Assembly (NCBI GenBank): GCA_003532195.1
Contig: DOFA01000129.1
Location: 1 to 11,251, forward strand
Direction: 5' to 3'
Source: Clostridiales bacterium
Lineage (GTDB): Bacteria > Bacillota > Clostridia > Saccharofermentanales > UBA5734
DNA: 11,251 nt
Below the pieces are notes generated by a model. The model worked only from the letters and a program-made list of their open reading frames with translations, was not told where the DNA came from and did no database searches. Every line of letters begins with the position of its first letter. Position 1 is the stretch's first letter. Made by a program: the position numbers and the translations under genes. Of this stretch, positions 1 to 5,389 are shown one piece after another.

Positions 1-558
1 GCCGCTGGTCGGGTTTTTCATGCCGGCCGGCTGGTCGATGCCGCTGACTGTCAGGCGATGCTGCTGGTTTTCGACTGAGCGGGCGCCGATCGCCACGTAG
101 CTGAGCATATCCGCAAGATAGGTGTGATTTTCCGGATAAAGCATTTCATCGGCCGCGGTCAGTCCGGATTCGCTCAGGCAGCGAATGTGCATCTTGCGCA
201 GGGCAATCAATCCGCCGATCATGTCCGGGGCTTTTTCCGGATCCGGCTGGTGCAGGATTCCTTTATAGCCGATTCCGGTCGTCCGGGGTTTGTTGGTGTA
301 AATCCTGGGGATCAGGATCAGGCGGTCCTCCACTTCCTTTTGCAGCAAGCCTAAACGGTTGACATACTCGCAGACCGCGTCCTCATTGTCGGCCGAACAA
401 GGTCCGATGATCACCAAAAAACGGTCGGAGCAGCCGGTGATGATCTGCGAGATCGCCAGGTCGCGGCGGGCTTTAATATCGGCCAGACCGGCGCTGATCG
501 GATATTGGCCGATGATCTCCGCTGAAGTTGGGATCCGGGACAAATAGTCAAAACTCAT
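1..558 (-). CDS. aroF: Class I DAHP synthase (3-deoxy-7-phosphoheptulonate synthase), N-terminal part, runs off left edge
   Basis: Condenses phosphoenolpyruvate and erythrose 4-phosphate to DAHP, the first step of the shikimate (aromatic amino acid) pathway, in the cytoplasm. The frame is open for 186 codons from the ATG at 558 to the window edge, so the C-terminal half is missing. Visible class I (AroF/G/H-type) motifs are GPCSADNEDAV at residues 52-62, whose Cys is the family's metal ligand; PRIYTNKPRTTG at 84-95, the PEP-binding KPRTT segment; ADEML at 136-140; and GARSVENQQHR at 158-168. The ATG is preceded by GTGAGG with a 7-base spacer. It starts 29 bases after the upstream membrane-protein gene, but a candidate promoter overlaps that gene's stop codon, so it may be transcribed independently. 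The paralogue letter (F, G or H) and any feedback specificity cannot be decided from this fragment. Confidence 0.93.
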   Translation of the reverse strand, partial: MSFDYLSRIPTSAEIIGQYPISAGLADIKARRDLAISQIITGCSDRFLVIIGPCSADNEDAVCEYVNRLGLLQKEVEDRLILIPRIYTNKPRTTGIGYKGILHQPDPEKAPDMIGGLIALRKMHIRCLSESGLTAADEMLYPENHTYLADMLSYVAIGARSVENQQHRLTVSGIDQPAGMKNPTSG

Positions 559-586
559 GCCTGAACCTCACGCCGCTTTTCTGGTC

Positions 587-595
587 ATTATACCA
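587..595 (-). promoter_or_regulatory. Candidate extended -10 promoter of the DAHP synthase gene
   Basis: The minus strand reads TGGTATAAT: a perfect -10 hexamer (592-587) with an upstream TG in extended -10 position. The -35 candidate TTGGTC (616-611, 18-base spacer) is weak. Initiation about 7 bases downstream would leave a leader of roughly 20 bases before the ATG at 558, enough to hold the GTGAGG ribosome site. The last bases of the hexamer overlap the TAA stop of the preceding gene. This is a motif-based inference. Confidence 0.5.
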
Positions 596-1214
596 CAGGA
601 ATATCTTTCGGACCAAGACGCCGTCTGACCTGAACCTGGCCTGCCAGAGAGGAATGGCGCAGCAGCATGTCAAGCTGGTTCGGCCGGCAGACGGCTGCGA
701 GAATCAGCAGGCTGGCCTCGCCGTCGGGGTATCCGTAGACAAGCATCAGAATGCTGTTGCGGCGCAGCATGCTGTCCCGGCGGCGAATTTTGTCCCGCAG
801 CGCCGAAAAAGTGTGGCAGCTGATCGAAGGCAGAAAGCTGCACAGCATGCGGTCGGGGATTTTCCGGATCTGTTCAGCCGTGGTCAGCAAAATCTGCTTG
901 ATATTCTGCAGGGGGATTTCCAGCTGATTGCGTTCGCTCTCAAATTGCATTTGTCCGGCCATTAAAAATAGCCATCCCGGTGTGTCGAGAGGCAAGGGCA
1001 AACCGCCGAGGTGCCGGACCGAGATCCCCCAGACCGCGCGCAGCGCCCGGCGGCGTTTCAGCAGTTGCCGCTGCTGCTGTTTGCGGTCATAAGTCAGCAG
1101 AATGAGCGCGATCAGGCTGGCCAGGGAAATCAGAACCCCCAGCCAGGGCTGCAGTGATCCGGTGATCGTCAGCAGCAAAGCGCAAAACAGCAGGACAACC
1201 AGCAAAATGGACAT
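588..1214 (-). CDS. Hypothetical protein with N-terminal two-helix membrane anchor and basic cytoplasmic domain
   Basis: I do not recognise this 208-residue protein. Residues 2-19 and 23-41 are uninterrupted hydrophobic stretches separated by a short turn (SLQP), consistent with a membrane hairpin. They are followed at once by a strongly basic segment (residues 44-59, rich in Lys, Arg and Gln), which by the positive-inside rule places both termini in the cytoplasm. The soluble part contains LFLMAGQMQFESE followed by LEIPLQNIKQI (about 82-108). That strand-strand-IPL-x-x-I pattern resembles bacterial GRAM/PH-like domains, but the similarity is by eye only. Three Cys lie at 125, 133 and 176. 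The ATG at 1214 is preceded by AGGTAATCCC. The gene sits 125 bases after the short-chain dehydrogenase gene and 29 bases before the DAHP synthase gene; neither neighbour suggests a function. Confidence 0.8.
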   Translation of the reverse strand: MSILLVVLLFCALLLTITGSLQPWLGVLISLASLIALILLTYDRKQQQRQLLKRRRALRAVWGISVRHLGGLPLPLDTPGWLFLMAGQMQFESERNQLEIPLQNIKQILLTTAEQIRKIPDRMLCSFLPSISCHTFSALRDKIRRRDSMLRRNSILMLVYGYPDGEASLLILAAVCRPNQLDMLLRHSSLAGQVQVRRRLGPKDIPVV

Positions 1215-1297
1215 GGGATTACCTGTCTCCCCTGCAATGCCTGCTGACAGCCGATAATGATGACATAGCCGCTCTCCCGTTTACCGGTATTCAGAAA

Positions 1298-1344
1298 GTT
1301 AATTCTGTGCTCTTATTTTACCATAAAGATCGCACATAATTAAC
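1298..1344. repeat. Imperfect 13-bp inverted repeat with 21-base loop, after the dehydrogenase gene
   Basis: The arms 1298-1310 and 1332-1344 are complementary at 12 of 13 positions (GTTAATTCTGTGC against GCACATAATTAAC). The loop can extend the stem by about 6 pairs with bulges (TCTTAT at 1311-1316 against ATAAAGA at 1323-1329). The dyad includes the TAA stop of the dehydrogenase gene. On the minus strand the stem is followed only by TTTCT, a poor U-tract, so a weak terminator at the end of the pyr operon is possible but not convincing. An operator around the enclosed -10 element is the alternative. Confidence 0.6.
1315..1323 (-). promoter_or_regulatory. Candidate extended -10 promoter for the membrane-protein gene
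   Basis: The minus strand reads TGGTAAAAT, an extended -10 element (hexamer 1320-1315), with TTAATT 17 bases upstream (1343-1338) as a weak -35. It lies about 100 bases before the ATG at 1214, inside the loop of the inverted repeat 1298-1344. It closely resembles TGGTATAAT before the DAHP synthase gene. Motif-based only. The rest of the 1215-1339 spacer shows nothing else I can name. Confidence 0.35.
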
Positions 1345-2191
1345 GGGCATACATCAGGCCGATGATCCGGCGGGATAACCCGAGCGGCAGGATGCGGATC
1401 AATACGGACGCAAGTTTATAGAGCCCGCCCGGAGTGTATACCAAGGGCGGCCGGCGGCGGAGCATTTGACGGGCAACCAGGCGGGCTGTTACCTCAGCGG
1501 GCGTTCCGCGCATTTCATCGGCTGCCATGCGGTTAATTGAACGTCCGCAACGGTCGGCATAGTCAGTTTGTCCGGCAGCTTGAGCCATGACCCGGGAATG
1601 GGTAAAGCCGGTTTGGGTGTCGCCCGGCTGTACCAGCAGGCAGCGAATGCCCCAGGGTCTGACCTCCTCGGCGAGTGCCAGCGATAATGCGGTCAGAGCC
1701 GCTTTGCTGGCCGAATAATAGGCTTGAAACGGAATGGGCAGGAATCCGGCCACAGAGCCGAGGAAGACGATGATGCCGTGTTTCTGCCGGCGCATTTGCG
1801 CCAGGGCTTGCGGCAGGATGTGGATGGCGCCGAAGAAATTTGTCTCCAACTGGGAACGCGCCTCCGAGCTGGCCGTATCTTCGACTGAACCGGCCAGGCC
1901 ATAGCCGGCGGCCTCGATCAGACAGTCCAGACGGCCTTCGGCTGCGATAATCTGATTAAAAGCTTCCCGCACGGCGGCTTCGTCGGTCACATCGAGGCGA
2001 ATCGGGCGAAGGCTGCCGGATCCTGATACCGTCTCCGCGGCCGGGTCGGCAAAGTAGTCCGGGAGACTGCGGGCGGCAGCGTATACCCGGTAATTCAGCC
2101 GTGCCAGTTCATCGGCCAATGCCCGGCCGATGCCGGAACTGGCTCCGGTGACTAAAGCCACGCCGGCGATGCCGCTATTAATCTGCTTCAT
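1340..2191 (-). CDS. Classical short-chain dehydrogenase/reductase (SDR), substrate unknown
   Basis: A 283-residue NAD(P)-dependent oxidoreductase with a Rossmann fold. It shows the glycine-rich cofactor motif TGASSGIG (15-22), the LDVTD acidic motif (66-70) that contacts adenine, TNFFG with the structural Asn (117-121), Ser146 in LGSVAG, and the catalytic pair Tyr159/Lys163 in YSASK. The usual NNAG motif is replaced by EAAG (93-96), a mild departure. The C-terminus is basic and hydrophobic (about 250-283), as in SDRs acting on lipophilic substrates; that inference is weak. Ala39, Ala40 and Arg41 after the second strand would suit NADP(H). The ATG overlaps the TGA of the metallopeptidase gene (ATGA), so translation is probably coupled to it, and transcription to the pyr operon. 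Nothing in the sequence ties it to pyrimidine synthesis. Confidence 0.92.
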   Translation of the reverse strand: MKQINSGIAGVALVTGASSGIGRALADELARLNYRVYAAARSLPDYFADPAAETVSGSGSLRPIRLDVTDEAAVREAFNQIIAAEGRLDCLIEAAGYGLAGSVEDTASSEARSQLETNFFGAIHILPQALAQMRRQKHGIIVFLGSVAGFLPIPFQAYYSASKAALTALSLALAEEVRPWGIRCLLVQPGDTQTGFTHSRVMAQAAGQTDYADRCGRSINRMAADEMRGTPAEVTARLVARQMLRRRPPLVYTPGGLYKLASVLIRILPLGLSRRIIGLMYAR

Positions 2192-2754
2192 ACCTCTTCT
2201 TCCTCCTCAACGAGACGATAACGCGCCAGCTTTTTCCGGTTTAATCGCGCGCCGGGCTGATAGGATTCCAGCAGAGCCCAGAATGCGGGGCTGTGATTCA
2301 TCTGGGATAAATGGCACAATTCATGCCAGATGATATAAAGCTGCAGCTCCGGCGGCAGGCGCAGGCAGCGGCTGTTGATCGCGATATGGCCGCGGTTGCT
2401 GCAGCTGCCCCAGCGGCTGCGCTGATCGCGGACTGTGATCTTGGACGGCCGGGGGCCGGCATAACGGGGCAGGGCAGCTTGAATTAAATCCGGCAGCAGC
2501 CGGTCCGCTTGTATTTTCTCGGCAGCCGATAATGGACAAATATTGACAACATCCAGATTCTCCCGGCGTTTGCGACTGATCCAGGCGCGTTTGTCTTGAA
2601 CAAACCGGTCGATCCGGGAACGCGGGAAGCACAGGGGGCAGCGGATCTCCAGAGAACCGTCGGCACGGACGATCAAGGACAGGGATTTTCTCCGGGATCG
2701 AATGAGGTCGTAGTGGAGATTTTCACCGGATGTCCGATCAATTCGTTCCGGCAT
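2188..2754 (-). CDS. YgjP-like zinc metallopeptidase domain protein (DUF45 family)
   Basis: A 188-residue putative zinc metalloprotein. The family signature is clear: RSRWGSCS (112-119), then HELCHL (144-149) with the catalytic-type HExxH, then NHSPAFW (153-159), which supplies the third ligand region as in YgjP/WLM/SprT-like peptidases. No signal peptide or membrane segment is visible, so it is probably cytoplasmic. The N-terminal half holds the usual beta-rich region (LSLIVRADGSLEIRCP). The start at 2754 was chosen because the alignable family region begins there and the upstream in-frame extension lies wholly inside pyrE. This ATG overlaps the end of pyrE by 17 bases, with an AAAAGG-type site close before it. 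The protein ends in five Glu and a Val, whose purine-rich codons form the ribosome site of the next gene. The physiological substrate of this family is not established; its presence here may be only genomic linkage. Confidence 0.9.
   Translation of the reverse strand: MPERIDRTSGENLHYDLIRSRRKSLSLIVRADGSLEIRCPLCFPRSRIDRFVQDKRAWISRKRRENLDVVNICPLSAAEKIQADRLLPDLIQAALPRYAGPRPSKITVRDQRSRWGSCSNRGHIAINSRCLRLPPELQLYIIWHELCHLSQMNHSPAFWALLESYQPGARLNRKKLARYRLVEEEEEV
2202..2207 (-). promoter_or_regulatory. Ribosome binding site of the SDR gene, inside the metallopeptidase Glu tract
   Basis: AGGAGG on the minus strand lies 10 bases before the dehydrogenase ATG (2191). It is part of the codons (GAG GAG GAA GAA GAG) for the peptidase's C-terminal Glu tract, so one stretch serves as both coding sequence and ribosome site. 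Confidence 0.7.
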
Positions 2755-3598
2755 AGCCCTTTTCCAGGCAAAGAAGTGCCCGTTCCCGGTTCTTGCCGCC
2801 GGATGCCAGCTGCTGCTGGATGAAATCCGGATGTTCAGCCAGAAAATGCCGCATATAATCAAGCGGATCATCGATAAATCGGTTTATTTGCCTGAACTGG
2901 TCATCGTTGATCCGCTGATCATAAAGCGCCTGGGCAAACAGACTGCGATCAATGCGGGTCAGGGCCAGCAATTCTGTTCCCGCCTGGGCCAGCCATTCGC
3001 GGCCGCCCTGGTCGCGGTCGATCACCGCCAGGGTCACCGGCATCGCGGCGCCGCAGCGGCGCAGGGCGGGCAGCCAGGCCCTTTGGTAACTGGAGGCTTC
3101 CGTAACCAGATCGGCGACATGGGCGGCCCGCAAGCCGGAAAGCTCATCATCGCCGACGATCTTCTGGCCGCGGAAATCGCAGTCGCTCCAGATTGCCGTT
3201 CCGCTTTTTAAAAGGCTCAAGTGGGGCTTTCTTAAAAGGATAGCGGCAGGAATGGAAAAAAAGAAATCCCGTCGTTCACCGCCGGATATGAAATCGCAGT
3301 CGACAGCTTTCAGCCAGGCGGTTATCATATTACAAAGATCATGATAAAGCTTGCTCTCCTGATATTGCTTCCGGACTGCCCCGGCGATCCGGGCCGGCAT
3401 CGAGAGCGGATCTTGGGCCGCGGCTTCGATCAGGGTCAGCAGTTCATTGGCGGCGGCTTCGCTGCCGTAAAGAAAATGGGTGTTGACATAATACGGGCCC
3501 AGCGTACCCGAGGTATACCAGAAAGGCTGGTCGGGCGGACTGACCCGGATGGCCTGGGTCTTGAAGAGCCAGCTGATAATGGTTTCCTGTTCGGACAT
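2738..3598 (-). CDS. pyrE: PyrE-like orotate phosphoribosyltransferase, long divergent (clostridial) form
   Basis: Predicted to transfer 5-phosphoribose from PRPP to orotate, giving OMP. The protein has 286 residues, much longer than canonical PyrE (about 200). An N-terminal SG-x-x-GP-Y-x-N element (FWYTSGTLGPYYVNTHF, 26-42) matches the orotate-enzyme signature. ISGGERRDFFFS (104-115), VADLVTEASSYQRAW (161-175), in the place of the PRPP-binding loop, and AVIDRDQGG (191-199), comparable to VDRxxGG of orotate enzymes, follow in the right order. I recall similar long proteins in clostridial pyr operons; this is memory, not a search. The ATG at 3598 has GGGAG with a 7-base spacer, which excludes the GTG 30 bases upstream. 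It lies 34 bases after pyrD, and its end overlaps the peptidase gene. The phosphoribosyltransferase assignment is firm; orotate specificity rests on context and motif. Confidence 0.85.
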   Translation of the reverse strand: MSEQETIISWLFKTQAIRVSPPDQPFWYTSGTLGPYYVNTHFLYGSEAAANELLTLIEAAAQDPLSMPARIAGAVRKQYQESKLYHDLCNMITAWLKAVDCDFISGGERRDFFFSIPAAILLRKPHLSLLKSGTAIWSDCDFRGQKIVGDDELSGLRAAHVADLVTEASSYQRAWLPALRRCGAAMPVTLAVIDRDQGGREWLAQAGTELLALTRIDRSLFAQALYDQRINDDQFRQINRFIDDPLDYMRHFLAEHPDFIQQQLASGGKNRERALLCLEKGYAGTN

Positions 3599-3632
3599 GG
3601 AATCACTCCCTTGGATATAATCTATCACAGGT

Positions 3633-4550
3633 TCAAGGGTTCCACAATTCCAAAGTACCCGTATAATCGCTTATTCGGGCGATGCCCTCTGTTTCGGCTA
3701 AGTTTTTCACTTGATTTAGGATGTCATGACAGGCTGTCGGGCTAATCAGATTGGCAGTGCCAATTTCAACCGCGCTGGCTCCGGCGATCAGAAATTCCAG
3801 AACATCCGCGCCGTTCATGATGCCGCCGATGCCGATAATTGGTATTCGGACCGCACGATAAGCTTCGGCCACCATTCGTAAAGCGACCGGTTTGATTGCC
3901 GGTCCGGAAAGCCCGCCGGTATTGTTGCGCAGCACCGGCCGGCGCGTCCGGTAATCGATGGCCAGGCCCAGCAGCGTGTTGATCAGGACCACGGCATCAG
4001 CGCCGCCGGCTTCGGCAGAAGCTGCCATATCGGTTATTGACGTGACATTGGGGGTCAGCTTGGCCCAGAGCGGCTTAGCGGTCACTTTCCGCACTTCGGC
4101 GACCAGTCGCTCGGTCAGGCGGGCATTGCTGCCGATCAACATGCATCCCTCTTTGACATTGGGACAGGACAGGTTCAATTCGATGGCATCGACCGGCGTT
4201 TGATCCAGCCGGCGGCAAATCTCCAGATATTCATCCGTCGAGTGGCCGGCAATATTGACGATGATCCGGCAGCCAAGAGTCTGCAGGAAAGGCAGATCCT
4301 CACGTAAAAATGCTTCCAGCCCTGGATTTTGCAATCCGACGCTGTTTAAGAGGCCGCTTGCGGTTTCGGCCACCCGCGGCGGCGGATTTCCGATACGCGG
4401 CAAGAGGGTCAGACCTTTGGCGCAGATGCCGCCTAAACCGGAAAGGTCCTGGAAAAGGCTCATTTCCCGGCCAAATCCGAAGGTTCCGGACGCGGCCAGG
4501 ATCGGGTTGGCCAGCCGGACACAGCCTATGTTTGTGCTTAAGTCGACCAT
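3633..4550 (-). CDS. pyrD: Dihydroorotate dehydrogenase B, catalytic subunit (class 1B)
   Basis: Oxidises dihydroorotate to orotate using bound FMN and passes electrons to PyrK, hence to NAD+. The 305-residue length is standard for the 1B class. Visible features are the N-terminal NPILAASGTFGFG (15-27), KGLTLLPRIGNPPPR (45-59), NSVGLQNPG (69-77), ELNLSCPNV (124-132) with the catalytic-base Cys129 typical of class 1 enzymes (rather than the Ser of class 2), WAKLTPN, and the phosphate-binding IGIGGI segment. The usual NVKGG becomes NVKEGC. There is no membrane-targeting N-terminus, as expected for a cytosolic class 1 enzyme. The ATG at 4550 overlaps the 3' end of pyrK by 13 bases and has an exceptionally strong ribosome site; the longer upstream reading frame lies within pyrK and is not needed. 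The adjacent pyrK supports the 1B subclass. Confidence 0.96.
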   Translation of the reverse strand: MVDLSTNIGCVRLANPILAASGTFGFGREMSLFQDLSGLGGICAKGLTLLPRIGNPPPRVAETASGLLNSVGLQNPGLEAFLREDLPFLQTLGCRIIVNIAGHSTDEYLEICRRLDQTPVDAIELNLSCPNVKEGCMLIGSNARLTERLVAEVRKVTAKPLWAKLTPNVTSITDMAASAEAGGADAVVLINTLLGLAIDYRTRRPVLRNNTGGLSGPAIKPVALRMVAEAYRAVRIPIIGIGGIMNGADVLEFLIAGASAVEIGTANLISPTACHDILNQVKNLAETEGIARISDYTGTLELWNP

Positions 4551-5374
4551 TGGATCACCTCCGCCGGGAATACCGGCCCCTCGACGCAGCAGCGCTGATA
4601 GGAGGTTCCCTGCTCCCCGCCGTTCTTGACGGCGCAGGCGCAGACCAGGCACACCCCGATGCCACAGGCCATCCGCTCTTCAAGGGAAACCTGGCAGGGG
4701 ATCTTGTATTCCGCTGCGATCCGGGCCACAGCCTGCATCATGACTTTCGGGCCGCAGGTCAGGATCGCCGTCCCTTCCTTTTCGGGCAAATCGGATAAAA
4801 GCTGCAGCAAGGCCTGCGCGGCATGTCCCGGGACATCGAGATCGCCGCAGTCCGACGCAAAGAGGGTCCGGCAGCCCAAGCCGGCGTAATCCCCGGTCAG
4901 AACGCTGTCCGTCCGGGACCGGAAGCCGCAGACCGCAATGCTTTCCAGGTCGAGTTCATGGCAGCGCTGCTGGACAAAAAACAATGGGAAAACACCTGTG
5001 CCGCCGCCGACGGTGATGATCCGCCGGCAGTTGGCCAACTCAAATCCGTGCCCCAGCGGGCCAAGCGCTGACAAGCTGTCGCCCGGTTGGGCGTTTGCCA
5101 GCCAGCGGGTTCCTTCCCCCTGAATACGGATACCGATCTTGATCAGGCCGGTATTACGATCGGTTTGCATGATGCCGATCGGCCGGCGCAGGAACTTGTT
5201 GCAGGCCAGGTTGACAAACTGGCCGGGTTGGGCTGATTGAGCGATTGCAGGTGCTTCCAGTGTTAAAAGGACCGACTGTTCGTTCAGCTGCTGATTCCTG
5301 ATCACGCGGACTTGCTGTTCGCTGCGGACTTTTTGCTCGCTGGTGACTTCTTGTTCGCCGGGGTGACTAACCAT
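4538..5374 (-). CDS. pyrK: Dihydroorotate dehydrogenase B, electron transfer subunit
   Basis: The FAD and [2Fe-2S] subunit that carries electrons from PyrD's FMN to NAD+. The 278 residues comprise an N-terminal extension, a ferredoxin-reductase-type FAD domain with RRPIGI (63-68), an NAD-binding domain with GGGTGVFPL (123-131) and CGPK (207-210), and a C-terminal iron-sulfur domain with Cys237, Cys242, Cys245 and Cys263 (C-x4-C-x2-C-x17-C), preceded by LEERMACGIG and followed by EGPVF. All four ligands are present. The ATG at 5374 was chosen over a TTG nine bases upstream because AGGAG lies 9 bases before the ATG but abuts the TTG. That AGGAG overlaps carB's TAG stop. Residues 7-24 form a six-residue repeat in triplicate that lies outside the recognisable domains. 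Confidence 0.95.
   Translation of the reverse strand: MVSHPGEQEVTSEQKVRSEQQVRVIRNQQLNEQSVLLTLEAPAIAQSAQPGQFVNLACNKFLRRPIGIMQTDRNTGLIKIGIRIQGEGTRWLANAQPGDSLSALGPLGHGFELANCRRIITVGGGTGVFPLFFVQQRCHELDLESIAVCGFRSRTDSVLTGDYAGLGCRTLFASDCGDLDVPGHAAQALLQLLSDLPEKEGTAILTCGPKVMMQAVARIAAEYKIPCQVSLEERMACGIGVCLVCACAVKNGGEQGTSYQRCCVEGPVFPAEVIQWST
4553..4562 (-). promoter_or_regulatory. Near-ideal ribosome binding site of pyrD
   Basis: The minus strand reads GGAGGTGATC, a continuous 10-base complement of the bacterial 16S rRNA 3' tail, with GGAGG placed 7 bases before the ATG at 4550. It lies inside the pyrK coding region. It is the strongest ribosome site in the window and settles the pyrD start. Confidence 0.88.
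5303..5356 (-). repeat. Three tandem 18-base units in the pyrK N-terminus
   Basis: Codons 7-24 of pyrK encode EQEVTS, EQKVRS and EQQVRV, three imperfect copies of a six-residue unit. At the DNA level the 18-base units share the pattern GA(A/G)CA(A/G)-(G/A/C)AAGTC. The segment is hydrophilic and precedes the conserved FAD domain. Confidence 0.7.
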
Positions 5375-5383
5375 GAGAACCAA

Positions 5384-5389
5384 CTCCTA
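5384..5389 (-). promoter_or_regulatory. Ribosome binding site of pyrK overlapping the carB stop codon
   Basis: The minus strand reads TAGGAG; the first three bases are the carB stop codon and AGGAG is the Shine-Dalgarno sequence, 9 bases before the pyrK ATG at 5374. Ribosomes terminating on carB would sit on the pyrK site, consistent with coupling. Confidence 0.75.

Noticed and set aside
528..965. Plus-strand open frame over the membrane-protein gene
   Set aside because: Antisense to the minus-strand gene that has a coherent membrane topology and fits the gene direction of the whole window.
2755..2871. Upstream in-frame extension of the metallopeptidase
   Set aside because: The added residues lie in pyrE coding sequence and show no family similarity; the start at 2754 gives a normal domain.
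3599..3628. GTG start for pyrE 30 bases upstream
   Set aside because: GGGAG lies 7 bases before the ATG at 3598 and would be inside the gene if the GTG were used; the family region begins after the ATG.
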